From Alteribacillus bidgolensis (GTDB lineage: Bacteria; Bacillota; Bacilli; Bacillales; Marinococcaceae), in the NCBI RefSeq assembly GCF_002886255.1, contig NZ_KZ614149.1, positions 620,001 to 684,000 of the forward strand: a stretch of DNA of 64,000 bases. The letters are read 5' to 3'. Each line of letters opens with the position of its first letter. Position 1 is the stretch's first letter. The position numbers were made by a program, and so were the translations under genes. Below are positions 25,826-34,431 of the stretch, in pieces. The notes below the pieces were generated by a model. That model was not told the origin of the DNA. It searched no databases and saw only the letters and a list, made by a program, of their open reading frames with translations.

Positions 25826-25845
25826 ACTTTTATTTGAGTTTTTTA

Positions 25846-25874
25846 GCGCTGTCCCTAAAAGGACAGCTTTCTTT
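25846..25874 (+). terminator. Terminator after ypiB
   Basis: GCTGTCC (25848-25854) pairs with GGACAGC (25861-25867) around CTAAAA, followed by TTTCTTT. Confidence 0.75.
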
Positions 25875-25878
25875 ATTC

Positions 25879-25966
25879 TTTAGGAAAGTTTAACTTTGTT
25901 AAGGAAGTAAAGGGCAAGAAAACTAAGGCTTCCGCCAAATGGACTGAGCGGGAAGCCGATTTTTTA
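25879..25966. repeat. Interspersed repeat copy B, ending in a hairpin
   Basis: This segment aligns end to end with the copy at 56604-56682: both start TTTAGGAA, share TTAACTTTGTTAA, then a CTTC-GC hairpin arm, and end in AAGCC. By eye about 70% of 79 positions agree. Its end, GGCTTCCGC (25927-25935) with GCGGGAAGCC (25948-25957) then GATTTTTT, can act as a second terminator for ypiB. Confidence 0.6.
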
Positions 25967-26004
25967 ATGGTTTTTATAATAAAAAATAGAAAGCGGGTAA
26001 AAAT

Positions 26005-26469
26005 ATGAAATGGACTACTGAGGATATACCGTTCTTCATAAATGAAAGGGAATATATTGATACGGCTCTTATCCCTCTTTTGCCAATTGATTTTGGGAAT
26101 GGGATACGTCAAAGTGCTGCGATGAGTGAGTTTATTACAGTCATTACAGCGGAGATTGAGCGCCAATTCAAGGGAAGAGTACTCCTTGTTCCACCGTTTA
26201 CTTACTTAGATTCAGAAAATATTACTGATTGTAAGGAAAATCTTGAACAATGGACAACCAAAATGAAAGAAGAAGAAATGAAACATGTGATTTTAATAAC
26301 AGCTGACCCTTCTTGGAAAAAGGTTGAAGTAGATATAGAGGATCTATTAGTATGGATGCCTCTTGTACCTTTGGAAAATATGGAGTCAGAATATAAGAAA
26401 CAAGTAGTCTCAGAACAAATAAAACAGCTTATTCCTTTAGTAATGGACAAATGGAAAAGCGGCCCTTAG
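26005..26469 (+). CDS. ypiF: YpiF, DUF2487 family protein
   Basis: A 154-residue soluble protein. It opens with MKWTTEDIPFFINEREYIDT and carries a VLLVPPFTYL segment, features of the DUF2487 family. Its position right before qcrA matches B. subtilis YpiF. The function is unknown; the constant link to qcrABC suggests a role in the bc complex. A promoter lies between it and qcrA. Confidence 0.88.
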   Translation: MKWTTEDIPFFINEREYIDTALIPLLPIDFGNGIRQSAAMSEFITVITAEIERQFKGRVLLVPPFTYLDSENITDCKENLEQWTTKMKEEEMKHVILITADPSWKKVEVDIEDLLVWMPLVPLENMESEYKKQVVSEQIKQLIPLVMDKWKSGP

Positions 26470-26504
26470 CGTCGAAATTACTCGCAAAATAGACCCGTAA
26501 AAGA

Positions 26505-26534
26505 TTGACAGCATATTCAATACTAGGCTATCAT
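26505..26534 (+). promoter_or_regulatory. SigmaA promoter for qcrABC
   Basis: Consensus TTGACA (26505-26510), 18-bp spacer, TATCAT (26529-26534), 80 nt before qcrA. Confidence 0.7.
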
Positions 26535-26613
26535 GAGTATGTCCTAGTTTTGAAAAAGTGTGTGTGAAATACGTCCGTTAGGACCGAACTTATATAGCAG
26601 GGGGGGATATGTG

Positions 26614-27114
26614 GTGAGTGAAAAAAATCATAACGTGTCGAGGCGTCAATTTCTGACATATACGCTTACAGGTGTTGGAGGTTTTATGGCTGCAGGCATG
26701 ATACTGCCTATGGCAAGGTTTGCGATTGATCCCGTGCTCAAAGCTGGAGCTGCAGGTGATATGAACGCTGTTGCAGAAGTTGCTGAACTGACGGAGGAAC
26801 CTCAGCGTTTTGACTTTTCCTTTGAGCAGCAAGATGCCTGGTACACGTCGGAAGTTACGGAAACAGCATGGATTTATCAAGAAGGAGATGACATTGTAGC
26901 TCTTTCACCGACTTGTACTCATTTAGGGTGTACAGTGAATTGGGATGCAAATGAAGATCATCCAAATCAATTTTTCTGTCCTTGTCACGGTGGACGTTTT
27001 GAAAAAGACGGGACAAATATTGAAGGTACTCCGCCGACTGAGCCGCTTCATAAATATCAGGTTGAGGTGCAAGATGGAACGGTCTACCTTGGAAAAGCTG
27101 AACCACAAATTTAG
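26614..27114 (+). CDS. qcrA: Menaquinol:cytochrome c reductase, Rieske iron-sulfur subunit
   Basis: A 166-residue membrane-anchored Rieske protein. The N-terminus has a twin-Arg signal SRRQFL followed by a hydrophobic anchor (about 16-38). The [2Fe-2S] ligands are Cys101 and His103 (CTHLGC) and Cys122 and His125 (CPCHGG), with Cys106 and Cys124 placed for the structural disulfide. It takes electrons from menaquinol outside the membrane. GTG 26614 is favoured by GGGGGG at 26601-26606; GTG 26611 is the alternative. Confidence 0.95.
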   Translation: MSEKNHNVSRRQFLTYTLTGVGGFMAAGMILPMARFAIDPVLKAGAAGDMNAVAEVAELTEEPQRFDFSFEQQDAWYTSEVTETAWIYQEGDDIVALSPTCTHLGCTVNWDANEDHPNQFFCPCHGGRFEKDGTNIEGTPPTEPLHKYQVEVQDGTVYLGKAEPQI

Positions 27115-27128
27115 GAGGGGCGTCATTT

Positions 27129-27803
27129 ATGTTACAACGAGTGTATGAATGGGTAGATGAACGCCTGGACATCACTCCAATGTGGCGTGACATCGCTGAC
27201 CATGAAGTGCCCGAGCATGTTAACCCTGCTCATCACTTTTCAGCGTTTGTTTATTGCTTTGGAGGGTTGACATTTTTCATTACTGTCATTCAAATATTGT
27301 CCGGGATGTTTCTTACGATGTACTATGTACCCGATATTGTAAACGCCTACGAATCGGTCAAATATTTGCAAGGTGAAGTAGCGTTTGGACTTATTGTACG
27401 CGGCATGCACCACTGGGGAGCTAGTCTCGTAATAGTGATGATGTTTTTACATACCTTGCGCGTGTTTTTTACCGGTGCTTACAAACGACCTAGAGAATTA
27501 AACTGGGTTGTAGGTGTACTTATCTTTTTTGTTATGCTTGGATTAGGTTTTACAGGCTATTTACTTCCATGGGATATGAAGGCGTACTTTGCAACAGTAG
27601 TAGGGCTGCAGATAGCAGAAAGTGTCCCGCTTATAGGTACTCTAGCTAAAACGTTATTAGCGGGGGATCCGGAGATTATAGGAGCTCAAACACTTACTCG
27701 CTTCTTTGCTATTCACGTATTCTTTTTGCCAGGAGCTTTGCTTGGCTTGATGGCAGCTCACTTTATAATGATTCGAAGACAAGGCATTTCCGGACCGTTG
27801 TAA
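27129..27803 (+). CDS. qcrB: Menaquinol:cytochrome c reductase, cytochrome b subunit
   Basis: A 224-residue protein with four transmembrane helices, the cytochrome b6 type. The haem-ligand His pairs lie in RGMHHWGAS (94/95) with H108 (FLHTL), and in FAIHVFF (196) with H211 (AAHFIM). Cys43 (VYCFGG) corresponds to the residue that binds haem ci covalently in B. subtilis QcrB. Strong GGAGGGG ribosome binding site 14 nt after qcrA. Confidence 0.96.
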   Translation: MLQRVYEWVDERLDITPMWRDIADHEVPEHVNPAHHFSAFVYCFGGLTFFITVIQILSGMFLTMYYVPDIVNAYESVKYLQGEVAFGLIVRGMHHWGASLVIVMMFLHTLRVFFTGAYKRPRELNWVVGVLIFFVMLGLGFTGYLLPWDMKAYFATVVGLQIAESVPLIGTLAKTLLAGDPEIIGAQTLTRFFAIHVFFLPGALLGLMAAHFIMIRRQGISGPL

Positions 27804-27855
27804 GGGCAGCAGGTACGAAAAATGAAAAAGACAGAATTTATAAGGAGGGAAACCA

Positions 27856-28719
27856 ATGCATCGTGGAAAAGGTATGAAATTTGTTGGGGATTCCCGCGTG
27901 CCTGCCGAGCGAAAACCGAACATTCCGAAAGACTATTCTGAATTCCCTGGGAAAACAGAAGCGTTCTGGCCAAACTTTCTACTGAAAGAGTGGTTGGTTG
28001 GGGCAGTTTTTCTAATCGGTTATCTTTGCTTGACGGTAGCACATCCATCTCCATTAGAACGGATGGCGGACCCTACGGACTCCGGCTACATACCATTGCC
28101 GGACTGGTACTTTTTATTTTTGTACCAGCTTTTAAAATACGAGTATGCAGCTGGTGATTTTACCGTCATCGGAGCGGTGATCATTCCAGGTCTCGCTTTT
28201 GGTGCACTACTCTTGGCACCATGGCTTGATAATGGACCAAGAAGACGAGCTTCACAACGGCCCGTTGCTTCTGGTTTAATGATTTTAGCTGTTATTGCTA
28301 CGGTCTATCTTACTTGGGAATCGGTGGATCATCATGACTGGGAAGCAGCAGCAGAACAAGGTGAAATGCTGGATGAAGATGAAGCAGCGGCTGTAGAAGA
28401 GGTCGATACGGAAGCGGAAGGCTACCAGATATTTGCCGATCAAGGTTGTATAGGGTGTCACGGTGACCAGCTTCAAGGTGCAGGATCTGCCGGACCGGCG
28501 CTCTTTGATGTTTCTTATGACGCTGATTCTATTAAGGATATTGCTGTTAACGGTATTGGCGAAATGCCGGCTGGCCAGTTCGATGGTTCAGATGAGGAAC
28601 TGGATATTCTTGCTGAATACATTGCCAGCGGGGGTAACCCGGAAGGTAATGACGGTGAGAATGAAGAAGATGAAGAAGGATCAGACGAAGAGACTGAAGA
28701 TGGTGAATCTGAAGAATAA
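27856..28719 (+). CDS. qcrC: Menaquinol:cytochrome c reductase, cytochrome b/c subunit with acidic tail
   Basis: A 287-residue fusion of a subunit IV-like part (three membrane helices; IPLPDWYFLFLYQLLKYE) and a C-terminal cytochrome c domain with one haem site, CIGCH, and an axial Met in GEMPAGQF. It differs from B. subtilis QcrC, about 255 residues by memory, in its end: the last 27 residues hold 16 Asp/Glu and no Lys or Arg. An acidic linker also precedes the haem domain. The tail would lie outside the membrane next to the haem and may reflect high-salt or high-pH adaptation. Confidence 0.95.
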   Translation: MHRGKGMKFVGDSRVPAERKPNIPKDYSEFPGKTEAFWPNFLLKEWLVGAVFLIGYLCLTVAHPSPLERMADPTDSGYIPLPDWYFLFLYQLLKYEYAAGDFTVIGAVIIPGLAFGALLLAPWLDNGPRRRASQRPVASGLMILAVIATVYLTWESVDHHDWEAAAEQGEMLDEDEAAAVEEVDTEAEGYQIFADQGCIGCHGDQLQGAGSAGPALFDVSYDADSIKDIAVNGIGEMPAGQFDGSDEELDILAEYIASGGNPEGNDGENEEDEEGSDEETEDGESEE

Positions 28720-28734
28720 TAAACTCTTAATCTT

Positions 28735-28768
28735 AGCTGCCCTTTATGAAAGAGGGCAGCTTATTTCA
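28735..28768 (+). terminator. Hairpin after qcrC
   Basis: AGCTGCCCT (28735-28743) pairs with AGGGCAGCT (28753-28761) around a 9-nt loop; the tail TATTTCATT is a weak U-tract. Confidence 0.55.
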
Positions 28769-28788
28769 TTACAGGATGGTGGCGGAAA

Positions 28789-29391
28789 TTGCAACTTTTC
28801 ATAAAGTTTTTAGGAATGCCTTCTATACTGGCCCTTCTTTTGATTGTAAATATATTAGGTACAATCTATGGCTATTGGTGGTACAAAGTACAACTTGAGC
28901 AAACACCGTCTATCTTCCTCATTTTTGTCCCAGACAGTCCTACTGCCAGCTTGTTTTTTTGTATCGTACTTGTTTTATTTTTATGTAAAAAAAGCAATGG
29001 TTTAATAGAGGCTTTGGCATTGGTAACCCTGGTAAAATATGGATTATGGGCTGTTGTAATGAATATAGCAGGCGGGGCTTTTGGTGATGAACTCCAATGG
29101 CAAAATTATATGTTAATAGCTTCTCATTTGGGGATGGCCATCCAAGCAGTATTGTTTTCACCATATTACCGAATAAAAGTATGGCATTTAATCGTTACAG
29201 CAGTTTGGACCCTGCATAATGACATTATCGATTATGTTTATGGAATGTACCCATGGGTTTCCCCGGCGATTAGTGATTACATAACACATATTGGCTATTT
29301 TACATTTTGGTTAAGTATTTTTTCTATTACGGTAACTTACTTTTTAGGTGTGAAAAAAAACAGACACACTTTGGATCTGCCTTCATTGTGA
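28789..29391 (+). CDS. ypjA: YpjA, DUF1405 membrane protein
   Basis: A 200-residue polytopic membrane protein with about six hydrophobic segments; LHNDIIDYVYGMYPW lies near the C-terminal third. Family and position after qcrC match YpjA of B. subtilis; the function is unknown. The start is a TTG at 28789 after GGTGGCGG, in the loop region following the qcrC hairpin, so translation may be weak. Confidence 0.85.
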   Translation: MQLFIKFLGMPSILALLLIVNILGTIYGYWWYKVQLEQTPSIFLIFVPDSPTASLFFCIVLVLFLCKKSNGLIEALALVTLVKYGLWAVVMNIAGGAFGDELQWQNYMLIASHLGMAIQAVLFSPYYRIKVWHLIVTAVWTLHNDIIDYVYGMYPWVSPAISDYITHIGYFTFWLSIFSITVTYFLGVKKNRHTLDLPSL

Positions 29392-29487
29392 AAAAAAAAT
29401 CCAAACCAAATGAAAAACAAAGCCTTCCGGTCTACTCTTGTCCATTTATTCATAGAATGTGACGAGGAGATTTAGGAGGGATTTTTT

Positions 29488-30312
29488 ATGAGAAGTGATA
29501 GCGTGTATGCTTTGGATAATACGCTGCTCAAATATGGATTAGCTGTTATTTTAGGTATATTATTATTTTTTTCTACAATAGGACAAACTATGGGCGAAGA
29601 ACACACTGATATGGATTTGAAAGTGATAGACGAGAAAGCATCTCTAATGTATGATCTCGTTAAAGACGGCAAGTATGAAGAAGCTAAACAGTTACATGAA
29701 TGGATGACAGTACATTTTCCTTCCGTTTCATTTGACGATTACGCCATGAATACCAATCAAATGTCAGAATTGTTTCGTGCGTTTGATCGAGCGGGTGAGT
29801 CTGTAACGAAAGCAGACTTAAGTGAACAGCAGCGAATACAATATATTTTTGCTTTTCGGCTGGCTGTTGATGCTGTCATTAGTAAAGAAAATCCGTTGTG
29901 GGAAAAATCTGCTGAAAGACTCTTAGTAAATCTAGATGAGATAGAAAAACGAGTAAAAAATGATGATCCTGAAGCTGCTCGTCAATCATTTCAAGATTGG
30001 CTATTACAATTTGAAATAATAAGACCTGCTATATATGCAGGGGTAGAAGAAAAACGTTATTTGCCGTTTATTTCATATGTACGTTACTTGGATCATCATT
30101 CAGATTGGATGGAGTCAACTGATGCTGAAGAAGTAATAAAATTAAAATCCTCTTTACACGACCTGCTTTCTGAACAGGATGAACAGTCTTCAGCTGATCC
30201 TTCGCTGTGGTTAGTAATGATGTCTATAGGAAGCGCTATATTTGTATCTTTGACATATGTAGGCTGGAGAAAATATAAGGGAGAAAAGCAAAGACAACAT
30301 TTAAGGGATTAA
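29488..30312 (+). CDS. ypjB: Sporulation protein YpjB
   Basis: A 274-residue protein with an N-terminal hydrophobic segment (about 15-33, signal or anchor), a mostly helical acidic middle, and a second hydrophobic segment (about 240-258) followed by a basic end, so bitopic. Length, topology and position match YpjB, a sporulation protein made in the mother cell in B. subtilis. A CATAGAAT at 29451-29458 resembles a sigmaE -10, but the -35 is unclear. Strong TAGGAGGGA site. Confidence 0.85.
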   Translation: MRSDSVYALDNTLLKYGLAVILGILLFFSTIGQTMGEEHTDMDLKVIDEKASLMYDLVKDGKYEEAKQLHEWMTVHFPSVSFDDYAMNTNQMSELFRAFDRAGESVTKADLSEQQRIQYIFAFRLAVDAVISKENPLWEKSAERLLVNLDEIEKRVKNDDPEAARQSFQDWLLQFEIIRPAIYAGVEEKRYLPFISYVRYLDHHSDWMESTDAEEVIKLKSSLHDLLSEQDEQSSADPSLWLVMMSIGSAIFVSLTYVGWRKYKGEKQRQHLRD

Positions 30313-30349
30313 CTTTCAAATAACCGTCAAACTCTGCAAGGCAGCTTAA

Positions 30350-30378
30350 TTGACTTTATTTGACGTTTAAAATAAAAT
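30350..30378 (+). promoter_or_regulatory. SigmaA promoter for the YugP-like gene
   Basis: TTGACT (30350-30355), 17-bp spacer, TAAAAT (30373-30378), 42 nt before the ATG at 30421. Confidence 0.65.
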
Positions 30379-30420
30379 AAAATTAAATCAAATCAAAAAA
30401 CTGGAGGGGGTAATAAAACA

Positions 30421-31098
30421 ATGGGTATATGGATTTTGTATATAGCAGCACTATTAATTATTCCAATATGGGCACAAATGAAAGTTAAAAAAGCTTATCG
30501 TAAATATTCAAAGGTTTCAAACTCCTCTGGGATGAGTGGAGCTGAAGTTGCGAAAAAAATATTGAATGAAAACGGTATTTTTGATGTGACTGTGGAGCCA
30601 GTAAAAGGACAACTTTCTGATCATTACGATCCAAAAGCGAAAGTTGTACGTTTATCAGAAGATAATTATTATGGCACAAGTGTTGCTGGGCAGGCTGTGG
30701 CAGCTCACGAAGTAGGCCATGCTATTCAAGACGCGGAAGATTATGCATTCCTGCGTTTTCGTCACACGCTTGTTCCTGCAGCTAATCTCGGTTCAAACTT
30801 ATCGTTTTTCCTAATTCTAGCCGGCATGTTATTGCAAGCGAGCGGACTATTACTCGTCGGTATTGTATTTATGTCTGCAGCAGTACTATTTCAATTGGTA
30901 ACACTGCCTGTTGAATTTAATGCGAGTAGTCGTGCTATGCACCAGATCGTATCTACCGGTATCATTAGAAACGATGAAGAAAAAGAAACGCGAAAAGTTC
31001 TTGATGCTGCAGCATTGACTTATGTAGCGGCTGCCCTTGTTGCGGTACTTGAGCTGGTTCGGTTCGTTTATATGTATTTCTTAATGAGTGAGGAATAA
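30421..31098 (+). CDS. yugP: YugP-type membrane zinc metallopeptidase
   Basis: A 225-residue protein of peptidase family PF04298. It has an N-terminal membrane segment, the zinc motif HEVGH in VAAHEVGHAIQDAEDYA, two or three further hydrophobic segments (about 122-160 and 198-220), and LPVEFNASSRA, which would carry the third ligand Glu. The family is thought to cleave proteins in or at the membrane; no substrate is established. In B. subtilis yugP lies elsewhere, so the gene is an addition to the ypjB-ypjC block. It has its own promoter and a strong terminator. Confidence 0.9.
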   Translation: MGIWILYIAALLIIPIWAQMKVKKAYRKYSKVSNSSGMSGAEVAKKILNENGIFDVTVEPVKGQLSDHYDPKAKVVRLSEDNYYGTSVAGQAVAAHEVGHAIQDAEDYAFLRFRHTLVPAANLGSNLSFFLILAGMLLQASGLLLVGIVFMSAAVLFQLVTLPVEFNASSRAMHQIVSTGIIRNDEEKETRKVLDAAALTYVAAALVAVLELVRFVYMYFLMSEE

Positions 31099-31103
31099 TA
31101 ATT

Positions 31104-31139
31104 GCGCAAGCCCCTTATAATGGGCGCTTGCGCTTTTTT
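31104..31139. terminator. Terminator between yugP and ypjC (convergent)
   Basis: GCGCAAGC (31104-31111) pairs with GCTTGCGC (31126-31133), then TTTTTT. It sits between convergent genes; its plus-strand T-run serves yugP. Confidence 0.85.
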
Positions 31140-32013
31140 AAGTAGAATGTATTGGTTTTTTATTTTCGTCCAATGTGAAGCCTTCTCCTGCGACATCCTG
31201 TACATCATTAACCGTTACAAAAGCGTGAGGATCTGCTTTTTCCACTATATGTTTTAACCGTACTACCTCATTTCTGCCAACGACACAATATAAAACTTCT
31301 TTTTCCGACCCAGTAAAAGATCCTTTTCCCCTTAAGACGGTCGCGCCGCGGTCCATTTCTTGAAGAATCATTTGCGAAATTATGTCGGTTTTCTCAGATA
31401 TAATAAAAGAGGCTTTCGCCGAGTAGGCACCTTGTTGTATAACGTCTATAACTTTAGCAGCTACAAATACTGCAACGAGTGTATACATTGCTTCTTTGTA
31501 ATCCAAATATACTAGAGACGCCGTAATAACGCATGCATCAAAAACAAAAAGGGTTTTTCCCATACTCCATCCTAAATAACGAAAACCTAATTTAGCGAGG
31601 ATATCCGCTCCTCCTGTCGTACCTCCATAACGGAATACAATTCCAAGACCAGTACCAATGAATACCCCTGCAAAAAGAGCTGCTAATGTCATGTCTTGTT
31701 CAAGAGGAAGATGGAGCAGCGGATATTTTTGAAAGAGCCACAAGAAAAGCGAAATTCCAACGGTACCGATGATTGTATATATAAATACAGTTCTTCCTAG
31801 TATTTTCCAACCAATGAAAAATAGAGGTATATTTAAAAATAAATTGGAATAAGCAGGGTCTATTTGAAAAATAAAATATAAAATAAGCGTGATACCAGTA
31901 AATCCTCCGTCTCCCAGATTATTTTGCATATTAAAATAAACGAGACCAAAAGACATAATAGCTGAACCGAGAAGGATAAAAAAAGAATTTTTCACATGTT
32001 TAGTTAATCTCAC
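31138..32013 (-). CDS. ypjC: YitT/YpjC family membrane protein (DUF2179)
   Basis: A 291-residue protein with five or six membrane segments in the first 200 residues (YitT domain; NNLGDGGFTGITLIL, GIVFRYGGTTGGADILAK) and a soluble C-terminal DUF2179 domain (MDRGATVLRGKGSFTG). It is probably a transporter or channel, but the substrate is unknown. Position before ypjD and opposite orientation match ypjC of B. subtilis. A minus-strand promoter is seen at 32063-32092. Confidence 0.88.
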   Translation of the reverse strand: MRLTKHVKNSFFILLGSAIMSFGLVYFNMQNNLGDGGFTGITLILYFIFQIDPAYSNLFLNIPLFFIGWKILGRTVFIYTIIGTVGISLFLWLFQKYPLLHLPLEQDMTLAALFAGVFIGTGLGIVFRYGGTTGGADILAKLGFRYLGWSMGKTLFVFDACVITASLVYLDYKEAMYTLVAVFVAAKVIDVIQQGAYSAKASFIISEKTDIISQMILQEMDRGATVLRGKGSFTGSEKEVLYCVVGRNEVVRLKHIVEKADPHAFVTVNDVQDVAGEGFTLDENKKPIHST

Positions 32014-32062
32014 TTTCCTTTCCCCTTTCTTAAAAAAAGAAGACGAGCTTAAATTCTACCTC

Positions 32063-32092
32063 ATTATAAGGAAAATATATCAAACAAGGCAA
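32063..32092 (-). promoter_or_regulatory. SigmaA promoter for ypjC
   Basis: On the minus strand: TTGCCT (complement of 32087-32092), 18-bp spacer, TATAAT (complement of 32063-32068), about 50 nt before the ypjC ATG. Confidence 0.6.
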
Positions 32093-32104
32093 CATTCATT
32101 AAGA

Positions 32105-32133
32105 TTGTCAAATCAAATGGAATTCGATACGAT
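32105..32133 (+). promoter_or_regulatory. SigmaA promoter for the ypjD-dapB-mgsA operon
   Basis: TTGTCA (32105-32110), 17-bp spacer, TACGAT (32128-32133), 24 nt before ypjD. It lies back to back with the ypjC promoter. Confidence 0.6.
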
Positions 32134-32156
32134 AAAGTGGAAGGTGAGGGATACAT

Positions 32157-32498
32157 ATGCAGACAAAAACAATAAAAGAGATGCAAAAAGAAGTGGATAA
32201 CCACATTTCACAATACAAAGAAGGATATTTCAGCCCGCTTTCAATGCTTGCACGGCTGAGTGAAGAAACAGGTGAACTCGCTAGAGAAATTAATCACTAT
32301 TATGGAGAAAAACCTAAAAAAGAAAGTGAAACAGAAAAATCCCTAGAACAAGAAATGGGAGATATTTTATTTGTATTAATTTGTTTTGCTAATTCGTTAC
32401 ATATTGACCTTGAGGAAGCATTTGATCTAGTTATGGATAAATTTCAAACAAGAGATAAAAACCGCTGGACAAAGAAAACGGAAGGAGACGTGGAGTAA
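32157..32498 (+). CDS. ypjD: MazG-like nucleotide pyrophosphohydrolase YpjD
   Basis: A 113-residue all-helical MazG-family protein. The metal-binding pattern ExxE...ExxD is seen as [11 protein letters not shown] and [12 protein letters not shown]. Such proteins hydrolyse non-canonical nucleoside triphosphates; the exact substrate is unknown. First gene of ypjD-dapB-mgsA-bshB1-bshA-cca-birA; its stop overlaps the dapB start by one base (TAATG). Confidence 0.93.
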   Translation: MQTKTIKEMQKEVDNHISQYKEGYFSPLSMLARLSEETGELAREINHYYGEKPKKESETEKSLEQEMGDILFVLICFANSLHIDLEEAFDLVMDKFQTRDKNRWTKKTEGDVE

Positions 32499-33301
32499 TG
32501 GCAGCCAATACAAAAATTATTATTGCTGGTCCAAGAGGAAAGATGGGTAAAGAAGCTGTCCATCTTGTACATGAAACTGAAGAATTTCAATTAGTTGCAG
32601 CTGTTGATTCAAAAAATAATGGACTAACAATAAAAGAGTTACCAGGGATGCCGGACGAAAACGCTTTCATTTATGATGACATGCAAACCTGCTTAGAAGA
32701 AATGGAGGCAGACGTACTCATTGATCTTACCACCCCTACAGCAGGGAAACATCACCTTGAATTAGCGCTTGATCACCATGTGAGACCGGTAGTTGGTACA
32801 ACTGGCTTTACACCAGAAGATATAACAAGACTTAGAAAAAAAGCAGAAGAAAAGGAAATAGGGGCAATTATTGCACCTAACTTTGCAGTAGGTGCGGTTT
32901 TAATGATGAAATTCTCGCAAATGGCTGCAAAATATTTTTCTGATGTGGAAATTATTGAAATGCACCATGATAATAAATTAGATGCTCCGTCTGGTACAGC
33001 AGCTAAAACGGCTGCTCTCATCAATGAAGTAAGACCGCATAAAGAGCAGGGACATCCGGAGGAACAAGAAGAGTTAGAAGGAGCAAGAGGAGCACAGGTA
33101 GACGGATTGCGAGTACATAGTGTTCGTTTACCGGGATTAGTTGCTCACCAGGAGGTCATGTTTGGCGGTTCAGGTCAAACGTTAACAATCCGTCATGACT
33201 CCATTAATAGACAGTCGTTTATGCCGGGAGTAAAGCTTGCAGTAGAAAATGTTCTGCGCGTTAATACGCTTGTATATGGCCTTGAAAACATTATGGAGTA
33301 G
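32498..33301 (+). CDS. dapB: 4-Hydroxy-tetrahydrodipicolinate reductase
   Basis: A 267-residue NAD(P)H enzyme of the lysine and meso-diaminopimelate pathway, which also supplies dipicolinate precursors in spore formers. The nucleotide-binding [12 protein letters not shown], the catalytic [18 protein letters not shown] (with the His-His pair and Lys), and VVGTTGF are typical. Coupled to ypjD by overlap. Confidence 0.97.
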   Translation: MAANTKIIIAGPRGKMGKEAVHLVHETEEFQLVAAVDSKNNGLTIKELPGMPDENAFIYDDMQTCLEEMEADVLIDLTTPTAGKHHLELALDHHVRPVVGTTGFTPEDITRLRKKAEEKEIGAIIAPNFAVGAVLMMKFSQMAAKYFSDVEIIEMHHDNKLDAPSGTAAKTAALINEVRPHKEQGHPEEQEELEGARGAQVDGLRVHSVRLPGLVAHQEVMFGGSGQTLTIRHDSINRQSFMPGVKLAVENVLRVNTLVYGLENIME

Positions 33302-33313
33302 GAGGAGCTTTAT

Positions 33314-33727
33314 TTGGATATTGCATTGATCGCCCACGACAAGAAAAAAGAAGATATTATTCGATTTGTACAAGCTTATAAACCAGTTATCGAAAAACAC
33401 AGTCTTCATGCTACTGGCACAACAGGGGCTAGACTTGAAGAGGAAACAGGAATCACTGTTACGAAACATTTATCAGGTCCGCTTGGAGGAGATCAACAAA
33501 TTGGTTCGTTAGTAGCTGATGGAGTGATAGACCTTATATTGTTTTTTAGAGATCCTTTAACGGCTCAACCGCATGAACCTGATATTTCAGCTTTAATTAG
33601 ACTTTGTGATGTACACAGTGTTCCTGTAGCAACAAATATGGCTACTGCAGAAGTATTAGTAAAAGGTTTAAATAGCGGTTTTTTCGAGTTCCGGAAAGCT
33701 ATACAAAAGGAGCGTAAATCCAAGTGA
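33314..33727 (+). CDS. mgsA: Methylglyoxal synthase
   Basis: A 137-residue enzyme converting dihydroxyacetone phosphate to methylglyoxal, a bypass of lower glycolysis. [13 protein letters not shown], the phosphate/catalytic [11 protein letters not shown] and [15 protein letters not shown] (catalytic Asp and His) are all seen. The TTG start at 33314 follows GGAGGAG. The methylglyoxal it forms is detoxified partly by bacillithiol, whose synthesis genes follow directly. Confidence 0.96.
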   Translation: MDIALIAHDKKKEDIIRFVQAYKPVIEKHSLHATGTTGARLEEETGITVTKHLSGPLGGDQQIGSLVADGVIDLILFFRDPLTAQPHEPDISALIRLCDVHSVPVATNMATAEVLVKGLNSGFFEFRKAIQKERKSK

Positions 33728-34431
33728 AAAAAAAGGTCATACTTGCGGTAGGAGCCCATCCAGATGATATTGAAATCGGTATGGGAGGAACGGCTGCATC
33801 TCATACTAAAAAGGGTGAAGATGTTTATATTTGTAACTTGACCAAAGGGGAATTGTCGTCTAACGGTACAATAGAAGAACGCCAGCATGAAGCAGAGAAG
33901 GCAGCTAGCATTCTTGGAATAAAAAAAAGGTTCCAGCTGGATTTTTCTGATCGTTCCCTGGATCGTTCGGATAGTGAATATTCTCATTTAATAACACTTA
34001 TTCGAGAATTGAAACCAGACGTCGTTTTTGCGCCGTATCATGAAGACAGACATCCAGACCACGGAGCATGCTGTCAATTAGTAAAAGAAGCTGTGTTTGA
34101 TGCTGGTATCCGCAAATTTCCAGGATCTGAACTAGAACCACATAAAACACCGTCCCTTTTTTACTACTTTATAAATGGTTTCTCTGTTCCTGATTTTTTT
34201 ATTGATATTTCATCCACACACAACGTGAAAGAAGAAGCTTTGTCTTCCTATCAGAGTCAATTTGTTAAAAGAGCTGAAAGCGTGAGTACACCTCTTACCG
34301 ACCGCTACATAGAAAGCGTGAAATCGAGGGATTCTCTATTTGGAAAAGAAGCAGGTGTATTATTTGCAGAAGGATTTAAAACTGGCTCGCCATTAGTTTT
34401 TTCTGCTATCCCGCAAAGGAGTTCATTATGA
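33724..34431 (+). CDS. bshB1: Bacillithiol biosynthesis deacetylase BshB1
   Basis: A 235-residue zinc-dependent LmbE/PIG-L deacetylase. It removes the acetyl group from N-acetylglucosaminyl-malate in bacillithiol synthesis. Metal ligands lie in [14 protein letters not shown] and [11 protein letters not shown]. The start is GTG 33724, overlapping mgsA by 4 nt; it overlaps bshA by 4 nt. The order mgsA-bshB1-bshA is that of B. subtilis. Confidence 0.95.
   Translation: MKKKVILAVGAHPDDIEIGMGGTAASHTKKGEDVYICNLTKGELSSNGTIEERQHEAEKAASILGIKKRFQLDFSDRSLDRSDSEYSHLITLIRELKPDVVFAPYHEDRHPDHGACCQLVKEAVFDAGIRKFPGSELEPHKTPSLFYYFINGFSVPDFFIDISSTHNVKEEALSSYQSQFVKRAESVSTPLTDRYIESVKSRDSLFGKEAGVLFAEGFKTGSPLVFSAIPQRSSL

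Noticed and set aside
33565..33987. 140-residue minus-strand frame across mgsA and bshB1
   Set aside because: Both plus-strand genes are unambiguous by motif; the antisense frame is a coding shadow.
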